Positions 25,901 through 34,126 of a stretch of DNA of 64,000 bases are shown in pieces. Within the stretch, counting starts at the first letter, position 1. Every line of letters starts with the position of its first letter. The notes below the pieces were generated by a model, which was not told the origin of the DNA, did not search any database, and was given only the letters and a program-made list of their open reading frames with translations. The stretch comes from Bacteroidota bacterium. Its GTDB lineage: Bacteria; Bacteroidota; Bacteroidia; M30B66. The stretch is taken from NCBI GenBank assembly GCA_027483445.1, contig JAIXUS010000082.1, forward strand, positions 1 to 64,000, written 5' to 3'. The position numbers were made by a program, and so were the translations under genes.

Positions 25901-27989
25901 GCCCGGCGGTGGTTGGAAATGGAAAGAAAGCTCTTTTCAGCATATTCCCGGCAAGCGGGGATGGGCTCAGGATCACTTCTTCCAGTTCAAGAAAAACACC
26001 TTTAACCAAATCGATTACCTCCGCGATAGCCGACTGTTCGACTTCGTAGTGAATGCCAAGGCGCTTACCTGTTTTGCCTTCGGATGGCCTCAGTTTCCCA
26101 ATAACATCGACGAACTGTGGAATACCTCCTATAAAATTGATGCAGAGGTTTGGGCTGATGCCGGTTGTAGCCTTGATGGCGCCATGTACATTGCTGTAAT
26201 CGACTCGGTGGAACTTCTGCCCTGGCTTTCTCCACAAAATTGTTGGGACCAAGGGAATCAGTTTGGGCAGTTCAATAGCAATTGCCAATGCAAGAACGGC
26301 AGCCGAATGGCCAATTTCGTCTTCCGAAACGAGAATAGCACCACCGAAATGGCAGCCATGCGCGACATGATTAACGCCGTGCCTAATGGGAACTACATAT
26401 TGGCATACACGTGGATTTATGGCAAGTTCCAAACCTGGGACGAGTCGGTTTACCAGGCCTTTGAAAACATCGGTGCCGACAGTGTACGCTACCTGCCCAA
26501 CGAATACCCATACATTTTCTTTGTTAAGAAAGGTCATCCGGAAACGGCCATAGAATTAATCGCCGACTCGGCCAACGGAAATCTCGTGCTCAATGCACAG
26601 ATGTTTAACTCGTGGATTAGCGGCGATTTTAGCTCAACCCTCATTGGTCCGGGCACTGGTTGGGACACCCTCAGCTGGAAGGCCAAAGGCTTCGACAACC
26701 CCGACGACAGCATTCGCATTCAAGTGAAAGGAATGAGGGCAAACGGCATTGAAGATGTGATTCTTGAAGCCGTTGGTGGTCCTCAGGGCGAAGTGAATTT
26801 GGCGCCTTCTATTGGTGCCAACGAATATGTTTATTTGAAGCTCAACGCCTTCATGCGCGATGATTCGTTGCGCACACCGGTTCAGCTCGACCGCTGGCAG
26901 GTAACATTCGATCCGGTTCCCGAAGCGGCCTTGAACCCTGTTGCCGGACTTTATTTGTACAACGACACCCTGCAGCAAGGCGATAGCCTGAAGCTGGCCA
27001 TTGCCATCCAAAACATCAGTGCTTACAACATGGACAGTATGTTGGTGGCGTATTGGGTGATGGACGCCGACCGAAATATTTTTCCGGTGAACTATGCCCG
27101 CCAAAAGCCCCTGGCTGCCGGCGAAGTACTGTTCGACACCGTTTCGGTTTCAACCTTGCCTTATTCAGGATTGAACTCGATTTGGGTGGAAGCCAATCCC
27201 AACCAGGATCAGCCCGAACAGTTCCGATTTAACAATATTGGGTCGTTGAATTTCTTCGTAACCGGCGACAATGTGAATCCATTGCTGGATGTGACTTTCG
27301 ACGGCGTTCATATTCTCAACGGCGATATTGTTTCGCCACGGCCTGAGATTTTAGTGCAGCTGCGCGACGAGAATCCATACCTCGCACTCGACGATACCAG
27401 TGCTTTCCAGCTATTCATCAAGCGCCCCGGTCAGAATGCCGCCATGCCGGTGTATTTCAATGGTACGCCTGAGCTCATTTTCATTCCTGGAAGCACATCA
27501 TCGAACAAGGCACGTCTGGAGTACCGTCCGAACTTTACCGATGACGGAATTTACGAGATGGTGGTGAAGGCCAAAGACCGCTCCAGCAATGCTTCGGGTT
27601 CTATTCAGTACAGCATTCGTTTTGAGGTGGTAAACAAATCAACGATCACGAATATTCTCAACTACCCCAACCCCTTCAGCACCCGAACGCAATTTGTGTT
27701 TACCCTCACCGGTTCGCAGGTTCCGGATGATTTTCGCATCCAAATCATGACCATTACCGGTCGCGTGGTGAGAACCATTCGCGCGGAGGAGCTTGGACCA
27801 ATTCGCATTGGCCGGAACATTACGGAGTTTGCCTGGGACGGCCGCGATGAGTTTGGCGACCAGTTGGCCAACGGTACTTATTTGTATCGGGTTTGGACAT
27901 CGATCGACGGTCAGGACATTGAGCGACGCAGCACCTCGGCAGATTCATACTTCGAACGCGGCTTTGGTAAGATGGTTCTGATGCGCTAG
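22974..27989 (+). CDS. C25-family peptidase, PorU2-type T9SS sortase-like protein
   Basis: A 1671-residue exported protein. A signal peptide (MVTRLLSGLFLLISFGLQAQ) precedes an N-terminal sandwich (YYKVKITNDGVYRISWTAL). A gingipain-like C25 domain follows at about 430-790, with the expected dyad: H641 in FFGHATGSGF and C671 in IGNSCYAGD, plus LHGDPAVVLN at its end. Several Ig-like or CARDB-like domains follow, and the C-terminus (about 1560-1671) has YPNPF...FAWDGRDEFG...LANGTYLYRV, a FlgD-like/T9SS type A-like domain. PorU itself is usually 1100-1300 residues; this longer form fits the PorU2 group. Directly downstream of the PorV/PorQ-type gene. Sortase activity on other cargo is inferred, not shown. 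Confidence 0.85.
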   Translation: MVTRLLSGLFLLISFGLQAQSLGNEWINYSQKYYKVKITNDGVYRISWTALSAAIPELSGTDPRNLQIFNRGEEQFIHIEGESDGIWNDGDFVEFFGRRNDGWLDARLYANPATEHSNPYYSLFTDTAAYFITWNNSQNNRRYFNETDQNFGNFTAAPYFINEVISQNTANYYFGKTDFNNSTDPEYTEGEGWSGPVFSAPLMNNISQLPSTMAVGTGPPAELVITYKTVSNAAWFGDHRYKVRLGNMPQVDTTFEGHGSRRFTLTMPSAQLGGNTTPYRLTYDDTTNNAGVPVTSNSVFSNYRWRYPHNFNLENRNFFRMLIPNNPNAEKYLLSMTNIANAASGLLVYDLSNGTRMIPVLQSGFQRALLPNSNGNLRECYVTTNSQVVSIGEAAIRPVEYIGAQPGRFNNLTELPGAEFIIVTHRSLAAEAEAYKAYRNQRHSTVVVFVDELYDQFAYGIQQHPLSIRNFSSAAMAFWSTQPKYLYLLGKSISAHHLRNNAEAWNQSLVPTFGFPSSDALFTAGLGNSLPYEPALATGRIAAKTGADVIAYLNKVQEYETATPELWMKQVLHFGGGSSAGEQQTYLNYLNTYEQTIEDTLFGGTVYTYQKTTSAPIEQSQSAIITNYINNGVSLMTFFGHATGSGFDVSIDEPSAYSNQGKYPFLIGNSCYAGDIHQPPGLGFSKSEEFVLIPNRGTIGFIASVALGIPNQLHTYTDSLYRFFGQRYYGEAMGMNMKRACRAVYNNDPFRKAVILETTLHGDPAVVLNAHPKPDYRTSLQNVFFDPSDVTTELDSFAINIKIENVGRAIQEPLVVEIVRNFPNSGLSTTYSKVLSNVFYEKTLSFKLPTTDLVKGGVGINTFSIRIDPLNQFDELSEVNNNITATLIIRSAEVIPVWPYEFSLVPENTVTLKASTGDPFAPVRNYVFEMDTTDLFNSPAKITTTIAHAGGVINWTPSISLQDSMVYFWRVSPDSLPGGGWKWKESSFQHIPGKRGWAQDHFFQFKKNTFNQIDYLRDSRLFDFVVNAKALTCFAFGWPQFPNNIDELWNTSYKIDAEVWADAGCSLDGAMYIAVIDSVELLPWLSPQNCWDQGNQFGQFNSNCQCKNGSRMANFVFRNENSTTEMAAMRDMINAVPNGNYILAYTWIYGKFQTWDESVYQAFENIGADSVRYLPNEYPYIFFVKKGHPETAIELIADSANGNLVLNAQMFNSWISGDFSSTLIGPGTGWDTLSWKAKGFDNPDDSIRIQVKGMRANGIEDVILEAVGGPQGEVNLAPSIGANEYVYLKLNAFMRDDSLRTPVQLDRWQVTFDPVPEAALNPVAGLYLYNDTLQQGDSLKLAIAIQNISAYNMDSMLVAYWVMDADRNIFPVNYARQKPLAAGEVLFDTVSVSTLPYSGLNSIWVEANPNQDQPEQFRFNNIGSLNFFVTGDNVNPLLDVTFDGVHILNGDIVSPRPEILVQLRDENPYLALDDTSAFQLFIKRPGQNAAMPVYFNGTPELIFIPGSTSSNKARLEYRPNFTDDGIYEMVVKAKDRSSNASGSIQYSIRFEVVNKSTITNILNYPNPFSTRTQFVFTLTGSQVPDDFRIQIMTITGRVVRTIRAEELGPIRIGRNITEFAWDGRDEFGDQLANGTYLYRVWTSIDGQDIERRSTSADSYFERGFGKMVLMR

Positions 27990-28096
27990 TCTTAGCATGA
28001 GTAGCTGAAAATGAACAAGATGCATTGACGGCTGAATAGAATTTGCAGAATTATCTTGCACTCCAGCTTTTTGCTTGTGCTAATATTCACAGAATC

Positions 28097-28137
28097 AAAA
28101 GGATGAAATTTCTCGAATCGGGCAATTTCATCCTTTT
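28097..28137. terminator. Hairpin after the porU2-like gene
   Basis: AAAAGGATGAAATT (28097-28110) and AATTTCATCCTTTT (28124-28137) form a perfect 14-bp stem with a 13-nt loop. It can end transcription from the left; the stem is AT-rich and the T run short. The rest of the 27990-28353 gap holds only a candidate promoter for the next gene. Confidence 0.55.
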
Positions 28138-28316
28138 CGATTTTATGCGTGCATAGAATGGTGAATTTGGGGCGTAGGAATGAACAGGAGCAAGGGCCTG
28201 ATTTTGGGCGATTTTACTGAGTTATCAACACATTGCAGCAATGGCGCGGCATTGGGCCGTGGATTCTTTTTGTAAGGAAGGCCCTGTGAATGGCTATCGC
28301 TGCAAAATCAAGGCTT

Positions 28317-28324
28317 TAACTTTG
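28317..28324 (+). promoter_or_regulatory. -7 promoter box TAACTTTG
   Basis: Perfect TAnnTTTG, 29 bases before the ATG at 28354. No good -33 TTTG is seen at the usual spacing. Confidence 0.45.
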
Positions 28325-28353
28325 TTGCCGGATACTTAAGTGAAATTCCCTCT

Positions 28354-29229
28354 ATGAAAAGAATCATCTTGTTAGCGCTTCCGGCCCTGTTGTTTACAGC
28401 CTGCCAAAGCGACCAGCCCAACCCTGAGCTCGAAAAGCTAAAGGCCGAAAAGGAGGCCATCGCCCGTGAAGCGGCGACCAAAGACTCAACCATTAATTCC
28501 TTCATGGAGTCGCTCAATGAAATTGAAGACAATCTCCGTGAGGTAAAGCAGCGTCAAGGAAACATTTCTTCTTCGGCCGCTAAAGGCAGTGCCGAATTGC
28601 AAGGAAACGCCAAAGACCGCATCAACGAAGACATCAACTTCATTAACGAGTTGATGGAAGAGAACAAGAGTAAAATTGCCTCTCTTCAGTCGAAGTTGAA
28701 GAAGTCGAACCTTAAAATTGCTGAGTTCGAAAAGATGATTGAGCGCATGACTCAACAGCTTGCCGAGAAAGATCAGGAAATCTCCACCTTGAAGGAGCAG
28801 TTGGCGGCCATGAATATTCAGATTACTGAACTCAATACCGCTGTTGATAACCTCAAGTCGGAGTCGGCCAGCAAGACCCAAACCATCGAGCAACAAACCC
28901 AGCAGATGAATACGGCTTACTACTGCGTGGGCACCTACAAGGAACTTCGCGACAACCGCGTAGTAAACAAAGAAGGTGGTTTCCTGGGCCTCGGTAAGAA
29001 GAAAATCCTCAAGTCTGATTTTAACCAGGATTACTTCACCCAAATCGATGTTACCAAGGTAACCAGCATTCCAATCAATGCGAAAGATGCCAAGGTAATT
29101 ACCACGCATCCAACTTCGTCGTACAAACTCGAAATGGATGGTAAGAAGAAGGCCAAAAGTCTGACCATCACCAATCCAACACAATTCTGGAAATCGAGCA
29201 AGTACCTCGTGATTACAGTCGACAAATAA
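28354..29229 (+). CDS. Coiled-coil lipoprotein, possibly Cbp1-like
   Basis: A 291-residue lipoprotein: signal peptide with lipobox LFTAC (lipid on about C17). Residues about 24-190 are a long heptad-rich coiled coil (ELEKLKAEKEAIAREA and onward, ending TIEQQTQQMNTAYYC). The C-terminal 95 residues form a small basic domain starting AYYCVGTYKELRDN and containing GGFLGLGKKKILK. This layout resembles the Bacteroidota family called Cbp1-like collagen-binding adhesins, but I recognise it only by layout and the AYYxVGTxKEL segment. A strong terminator follows; it appears to be monocistronic. Confidence 0.72.
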   Translation: MKRIILLALPALLFTACQSDQPNPELEKLKAEKEAIAREAATKDSTINSFMESLNEIEDNLREVKQRQGNISSSAAKGSAELQGNAKDRINEDINFINELMEENKSKIASLQSKLKKSNLKIAEFEKMIERMTQQLAEKDQEISTLKEQLAAMNIQITELNTAVDNLKSESASKTQTIEQQTQQMNTAYYCVGTYKELRDNRVVNKEGGFLGLGKKKILKSDFNQDYFTQIDVTKVTSIPINAKDAKVITTHPTSSYKLEMDGKKKAKSLTITNPTQFWKSSKYLVITVDK

Positions 29230-29255
29230 GCATTTTCACACATCAACACACGAAG

Positions 29256-29284
29256 GCCGAACGGGAAACTGTTCGGCTTTTTTT
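29256..29284 (+). terminator. Rho-independent terminator
   Basis: GCCGAAC (29256-29262) and GTTCGGC (29271-29277) with an 8-nt loop and seven T. It ends the coiled-coil lipoprotein transcript. Confidence 0.88.
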
Positions 29285-29318
29285 ATGCTTACTTCCCAAG
29301 GTGAGGAATCGGCTCCGA

Positions 29319-29858
29319 TTACCGTAGCCTGGTTAATACACTGCGTTGAACCTGCTGGATCGGAAAAGCCAATACTTCCGGCGATTCCTCATTCCCTTTT
29401 CCTGAGGTGCTTCCGGGCTTTGTACTACCGCTAATTACCTCAAAATAGAGCGTATCACCATCGAGTGTGTAGCAGGTGCTCAACAGGTTGTTCATCACTT
29501 CGAATCTGCTGTAAATGCTTTTACCGATGAGCGTCATGGGCAGAACAATGCCATTGCCTTCGTCGGTTTCATAAGCGCCCTTCGACTCGTCTTTGGCTTT
29601 CAGATAGTATTTCTTTTCTACCGGCATACTTCCTTTGTACTTCGTGAGCCACAGCCAAACACCCGGTGTGTCGGTTTTTGCAATCTGCATCTCCACCGGA
29701 ACTTCAATAGCCCGCTCTTCGGCTTTTCCGGCCATTCCAATGCGCATTGTACCCTGCCAGTTACCTTCCCAATTTTGAATCGGACTTTGCCCGCAACTCA
29801 ATGTAGCCCAGACCAATCCGGTCGAGATAAAGAGTCCGTGAAGTCGATTTTTTTGCAT
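29319..29858 (-). CDS. Small lipoprotein of unknown function
   Basis: A 179-residue protein with a lipoprotein signal (LVWATLSCGQ, lipid cysteine near residue 22). The mature part reads like a small beta sandwich or lipocalin-like domain: WEGNWQGTMRIG near its start, then alternating strands with VWLWLTKYKGSM. The start is the ATG at 29858; a GTG one codon upstream is possible. The mature opening WxGxWxGxL is seen in several Bacteroidota proteins of unknown role. It lies 38 bp downstream of the PhoH gene on the same strand. Confidence 0.7.
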   Translation of the reverse strand: MQKNRLHGLFISTGLVWATLSCGQSPIQNWEGNWQGTMRIGMAGKAEERAIEVPVEMQIAKTDTPGVWLWLTKYKGSMPVEKKYYLKAKDESKGAYETDEGNGIVLPMTLIGKSIYSRFEVMNNLLSTCYTLDGDTLYFEVISGSTKPGSTSGKGNEESPEVLAFPIQQVQRSVLTRLR

Positions 29859-29896
29859 CACTTACGTGCTAGTGCCTTGATTTCAAGCCTCCCTCA

Positions 29897-31237
29897 TCAC
29901 AAAAGTTCGTTGGCCAAATTCGCCAACTCAGAACGCTCTCCTTTTTCAAGGGTGATGTGCGCATAAAGCGGATTGTTCTTAATCTTATCAATCAGGTAAC
30001 TCAAGCCATTCGACTGGGTATCTAAATACGGCGTGTCGATCTGGAAAATGTCGCCTGTGAATACGATTTTGGTGTTCTCCCCGGCGCGGGTAATAATCGT
30101 TTTTACCTCATGCGGAGTTAGATTTTGCGCCTCATCCACAATAAAATAGATGTTCGATAAGCTTCGCCCACGAATGTAAGCCAATGGTGTAATTAGAAGC
30201 TTTTCGCTTTCAACCATTTCGGTGATTTTCTTGTATTCCTTATCGGCTTCGTCCCACTGGTTTTGAATCATCTTCAGATTGTCCCACAAAGGCTCCATGT
30301 ATGGATTAAGCTTCGATTTAATGTCGCCCGGTAAATACCCAATGTCTTTGTTGCTCAACGGTACAATCGGGCGGGCCAGGTAAATCTGGCGGAACTCTCT
30401 TTTCTGTTCCAGTGCACCACTCAAGGCCAGTAGTGTTTTCCCGGTTCCCGCTACGCCCTGAAGTGTTACCAGCTTGATGTCGGGATTCATCAAGGCGTGG
30501 AGCGCGAAAATCTGTTCGGCATTGCGCGGACGAATACCATAGGCTGAGGTTTTTTCTACCCTTTCCATCAGGCCGCTGGCCGGATTAAACCAGGTGAGCA
30601 CCGAATGCTTCCCGTTTTTCAGAATGTAGTAGTGATTGCAAATGGGCTCTTCCTGATCGAGAAAATCTCCCGGTTTGCAATGTCCTTCCGTGTAAATCTG
30701 GTCAATCACACCCACACTCACACCATGAAACACCGATTTGCCGGTGTATAGCGAGTCTACATCTTTAATTTTACCGGTTTCGAAATCCTCCGCGTTGAGG
30801 TTCAGGCTTTTCGCTTTTAGTCGAAGATTGATGTCCTTGGTTACCAATACCACTTTATGCTCAGGGTATTCGTCCATCAGCGAAAGCGCCGAATTAATAA
30901 TGCGGTGGTCGCCTTTGTCTTCACCGAGAATTCTAACGGCATCGAGGTTTTTGCCACGGCCATTCATCACCACCTTAAACCGCCCCAGCTTACCGCCCAT
31001 GGGCAACCATTCGGTGAGGTTAAATGTGCCGCTCAGTCTATCCATTTCCCGAATAAATTCGCGGGCTTCAAAGTTTTTGGTGTCATTGCCCTTCTTGAAA
31101 TTATCCAGTTCTTCCAGTACTGTTATGGGGATGGCCACATCGTTGTCGTCGAAACTGTAAATCGAGTTGTGGTTGTAAAGGATAACGGAGGTGTCGAGGA
31201 CGAAAATCTTTTTCTGACGAGGCTTTTTGGTGGCCAT
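29897..31237 (-). CDS. PhoH family protein with PIN domain
   Basis: A 446-residue cytoplasmic protein. The N-terminal PIN-type nuclease domain begins KKIFVLDTSVILYNHNSI with an acidic D15, and has VLEELDNFKKG and LVTKDINLRLKA. The C-terminal PhoH ATPase has Walker A GVAGTGKT at 261-268, ARPIVPLSNKDIGYLPGD, and FIVDEAQNL as Walker B. The fused PIN-PhoH form is widespread (PhoH2-like or YlaK-like) and is linked to RNA unwinding and cleavage in related proteins. The start is the ATG at 31237. Confidence 0.92.
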   Translation of the reverse strand: MATKKPRQKKIFVLDTSVILYNHNSIYSFDDNDVAIPITVLEELDNFKKGNDTKNFEAREFIREMDRLSGTFNLTEWLPMGGKLGRFKVVMNGRGKNLDAVRILGEDKGDHRIINSALSLMDEYPEHKVVLVTKDINLRLKAKSLNLNAEDFETGKIKDVDSLYTGKSVFHGVSVGVIDQIYTEGHCKPGDFLDQEEPICNHYYILKNGKHSVLTWFNPASGLMERVEKTSAYGIRPRNAEQIFALHALMNPDIKLVTLQGVAGTGKTLLALSGALEQKREFRQIYLARPIVPLSNKDIGYLPGDIKSKLNPYMEPLWDNLKMIQNQWDEADKEYKKITEMVESEKLLITPLAYIRGRSLSNIYFIVDEAQNLTPHEVKTIITRAGENTKIVFTGDIFQIDTPYLDTQSNGLSYLIDKIKNNPLYAHITLEKGERSELANLANELL

Positions 31238-31355
31238 AAGCAAAGCGGCTTTTGGGCTAAACTATCTGATTTGGATTCACCATCAGGTTAAGGCAATGAA
31301 AAGAAATGAACAAATTGTTCACCTTAAGATGTTCTGAAAGGCCTTATTTTGCGGC

Positions 31356-32306
31356 ATGAAAACGCGTATCACAGAACTCTTCGGAATTCAATACCCCATA
31401 ATCCAGGCCGGCATGATTTGGTGCAGTGGATGGGAACTGGCTTCAGCGGTGAGCAATGCCGGCGGACTCGGATTGCTCGGGGCCGGATCGATGTACCCTG
31501 AAGTGCTTCGCGAACAGATTGCCAAGTGTAAAGCCGCTACCAATAAGCCTTTTGGCGTTAATGTGCCGCTGCTTTATCCGAACATCGAGGAGCACATGCA
31601 AATTATCATCGAAAGTGGTGTGAAAATCGTGTTCACCTCCGCCGGAAACCCGGCAACCTGGACTTCAACGCTCAAGTCGCACGGAATTACCGTGGTGCAT
31701 GTTATCGCCAATACCAAGTTCGCACTGAAGGCTCAGGCCGCCGGTGTTGATGCCATCGTGGCGGAAGGCTTTGAAGCCGGTGGTCACAACGGAAGAGAAG
31801 AAACCACCACAATGGTGCTCATTCCACACATCCGAAAGGTGGTCGACATACCGCTGATTGCAGCCGGTGGAATCGCTACGGGTGTGCAAATGGCAGCGTG
31901 TTTTGCGCTAGGCGCAGATGGCGTTCAGGTAGGTAGCCGCTTTATCGCCACGCCGGAGTCATCGGCCCACCAGGCCTTTAAAGAACGCATTTTACAAGCC
32001 GGCGAAGGCGAAACAAAGCTCTCCTTAAAGGCACTTACGCCCGTTCGCCTGCTTCACAACGCGTTTGCGCAAACCGTACAGGAAGCTGAGGCCGCCGGTG
32101 AAAGCAAAGAAAGGCTGGCCGAACTGTTGGGTAGGGGCAGAGCCAAAAAAGGAATGTTCGAAGGCGACCTCGAACAAGGTGAACTCGAGGTTGGTCAGGT
32201 CTCCGGAATGATTTCAGAAATGAAGCCTGCAGCCGAAGTCGTGATGGAGTTGGTGGATGACTGTAAGGCTCAAATTCAGAACCTTTCAGGCTTGTTGAGC
32301 GCTTAG
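31356..32306 (+). CDS. Nitronate monooxygenase-like FMN protein
   Basis: A 316-residue TIM-barrel flavoprotein of the 2-nitropropane dioxygenase group: YPIIQAGMIWCSGWELASAV at the N-terminus, EGFEAGGHNGR and PLIAAGGIATG in the FMN-binding region, GADGVQVGSRF near residue 190. The family includes nitronate monooxygenases and FabK-type enoyl-ACP reductases; the sequence does not decide between them. A box TTATTTTG ends four bases before the ATG, so the mRNA may be nearly leaderless. The stop overlaps the stop of the convergent tadA by TTAG. Confidence 0.86.
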   Translation: MKTRITELFGIQYPIIQAGMIWCSGWELASAVSNAGGLGLLGAGSMYPEVLREQIAKCKAATNKPFGVNVPLLYPNIEEHMQIIIESGVKIVFTSAGNPATWTSTLKSHGITVVHVIANTKFALKAQAAGVDAIVAEGFEAGGHNGREETTTMVLIPHIRKVVDIPLIAAGGIATGVQMAACFALGADGVQVGSRFIATPESSAHQAFKERILQAGEGETKLSLKALTPVRLLHNAFAQTVQEAEAAGESKERLAELLGRGRAKKGMFEGDLEQGELEVGQVSGMISEMKPAAEVVMELVDDCKAQIQNLSGLLSA

Positions 32307-32746
32307 TTTTCCTTCCGCTTTCGCTTAAAAAAGTCGCTTAACAGCGCAGCACATTCTTCTTCCAGCACGCCCGACTTTACGAGGGTCGACGGGTGTAGAA
32401 GTTGTGCTGAGATCTGCGAGATGCCTCTTTTCCGATCGGTCGCCCCAAATACGATTGAACCCAGTTGTGTCCAAAACGCTGCGCCAGAGCACATTGCGCA
32501 GGGTTCCAGGGTAACATACAAGGTGCATTCGTTGAGGTACTTGTTGTTCAGGAATTCTGATGCGGAGGTAAAAGCCTGCATTTCGGCGTGGGCCGTGAAG
32601 TCTTTCAACTGTTCGGTGCGGTTGTAAGCCCTAGCAATAATGCGGTCTTTCCAAACAATCACGCAACCGATGGGTACCTCATCTTCTTGTGCGGCCAATT
32701 GAGCCTGTCGCAAGGCTTCTCTCATGTAATACGCATCATCGAACAT
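32303..32746 (-). CDS. tadA: tRNA-specific adenosine deaminase TadA-like
   Basis: A 147-residue zinc deaminase. H53 and E55 (TAHAEMQAF) and C83 and C86 (LEPCAMCSGA) form the zinc and catalytic site. The pattern MREALRQAQLAAQEDEVPIG at the start fits TadA, which makes inosine at the wobble position of tRNA-Arg(ACG). The start is the ATG at 32746 (MFDDAYYMREAL); nine more codons upstream look non-family. A guanine deaminase role is less likely. Confidence 0.9.
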   Translation of the reverse strand: MFDDAYYMREALRQAQLAAQEDEVPIGCVIVWKDRIIARAYNRTEQLKDFTAHAEMQAFTSASEFLNNKYLNECTLYVTLEPCAMCSGAAFWTQLGSIVFGATDRKRGISQISAQLLHPSTLVKSGVLEEECAALLSDFFKRKRKEN

Positions 32747-32878
32747 GGGGCAAAAATAACCAATCTGTTGCATGGCCCACGAATTCAGGGCGATTGTCGA
32801 TTCAAGAGAAGGCTACGCGGCACTTCAGCCACTAAACCCGACCATCCACTCCGATTTTTCCATGCACTCCCGAAAAGG

Positions 32879-33973
32879 CTATTTCACTTTCGTCGCTTGT
32901 CCCTGATGTTCGGAGTATGGAATGAATCTATTCCCATCAAACAAGAAAAGGCCGGTTTCCCGGGTTCCTACCCAAAGGTTTCCGGTTTTGTCTTCTAAAA
33001 TCGACCAAACTCCTGAGGTGTTGAGTCCGTCGCGGGCCCCAAAACACCTGAACGTTTTCCCATCATACCGGCACAAGCCATCACCCCCAAACCATAAGTA
33101 GCCGTTTTTATCTTCAACAATTCGGGTAACAATGCCGGGTAATCCTTCGGCTTTCGAGAACGCGGTAAACGACTGTCCGTTGTATCGATAAGCTCCGCCC
33201 CAACTGCTAAACCAGATGTTCCCGCTTCGGTCTTGCACCTGAGGCCAGCCCCAGGCCAGTGGTTTCGGGCTGGGGCCATTTTGATAGAGAACCTCGAGTT
33301 TAAGCCGGGTAAGCGATTTCCCATCATAGCGAAACACGCCTTCATTGGTTCTGCTACCAAACCAAAGGTTGCCGGCTCGGTCTTCCAACATGCGCTCGGC
33401 TTTGTCGTTTGGCGTTAAAAAACCTTTGGCAGACTGCAGTTGATCGAAAAAACTAAACTGTTTTCCGTCGTATCGGTAAACACCATCGATGGTGGCGAAC
33501 CACAAGGCTCCATCTTTGGTTTGTAGAATTTGGTACACCCAATGAGCATTGCGATAGCGTGGATTTGCGTTGATCGGTAAATCCTTTGGCAGCGGAATTC
33601 TAACCTCCGTGAAGGTTTGGCCATCAAACAAACAAAGTCCTTTGCCCGTACCAACCCACATTCGACCGGCCCTTTCCTCAAACAGGGTGTACACCTCATT
33701 GCTGTTTAGGCCGTCCGCCATGAGAAAACGACGAAATGTTTTCCCATCAAACCCGTACAACCCGTTTTCGGTAGTGCCGAACCAGAGCATTCCGGCTTTG
33801 TCCTGAAGAATGCAGTTTACGTTGCCATATCCGGGATCGCCGATTGTTTTCAGCAGTTTGGGCTGTTCTTTCTTCACTTGTACTTCCTTCTTTTCCGGGG
33901 TGTGGCAAGAGGTGCAGCTAAGCAGAACTACGTGGGAAACAATTAAAATGGCCGATAATAAACGATTTCTCAA
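32879..33973 (-). CDS. Lipoprotein with a seven-blade regulator-type beta propeller
   Basis: A 364-residue protein read from a TTG start at 33973; no in-frame ATG or GTG gives the signal sequence. It has a lipoprotein signal (VVLLSC). The mature part holds seven 'two-component regulator propeller' repeats, each of the type DKxGxLWFGTxxGLxRYDGKTF: at GMLWFGTTENGL, GRMWVGTGKGL, GALWFATIDGV, GNLWFGSRTNEG, GNIWFSSWGGA, GYLWFGGDGL and GNLWVGTRETGL. In relatives two such propellers plus a Y_Y_Y domain sense ligands in hybrid histidine kinases; here there is one propeller and no kinase. Function unknown. Confidence 0.82.
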   Translation of the reverse strand: MRNRLLSAILIVSHVVLLSCTSCHTPEKKEVQVKKEQPKLLKTIGDPGYGNVNCILQDKAGMLWFGTTENGLYGFDGKTFRRFLMADGLNSNEVYTLFEERAGRMWVGTGKGLCLFDGQTFTEVRIPLPKDLPINANPRYRNAHWVYQILQTKDGALWFATIDGVYRYDGKQFSFFDQLQSAKGFLTPNDKAERMLEDRAGNLWFGSRTNEGVFRYDGKSLTRLKLEVLYQNGPSPKPLAWGWPQVQDRSGNIWFSSWGGAYRYNGQSFTAFSKAEGLPGIVTRIVEDKNGYLWFGGDGLCRYDGKTFRCFGARDGLNTSGVWSILEDKTGNLWVGTRETGLFLFDGNRFIPYSEHQGQATKVK

Positions 33974-34126
33974 GGTGAAGTTGCTGGTGCTGAAACACGC
34001 CTGTTCTGTAAAATGAAAGAATGGCTAATTAGGTTGAGATGCAATGGTAAGGGATTAAATTGATTTTCCGGCCCTTACGAGATTAAATTCGCATCACAGG
34101 CTTCCCGGTCATTGGGGCCAAGCGTG

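Noticed and set aside
22974-27989. Calling this gene porU, the main T9SS sortase
   Set aside because: It is several hundred residues too long, and gene order (barrel first) and domains fit the PorU2 group better; the gene symbol is left empty.
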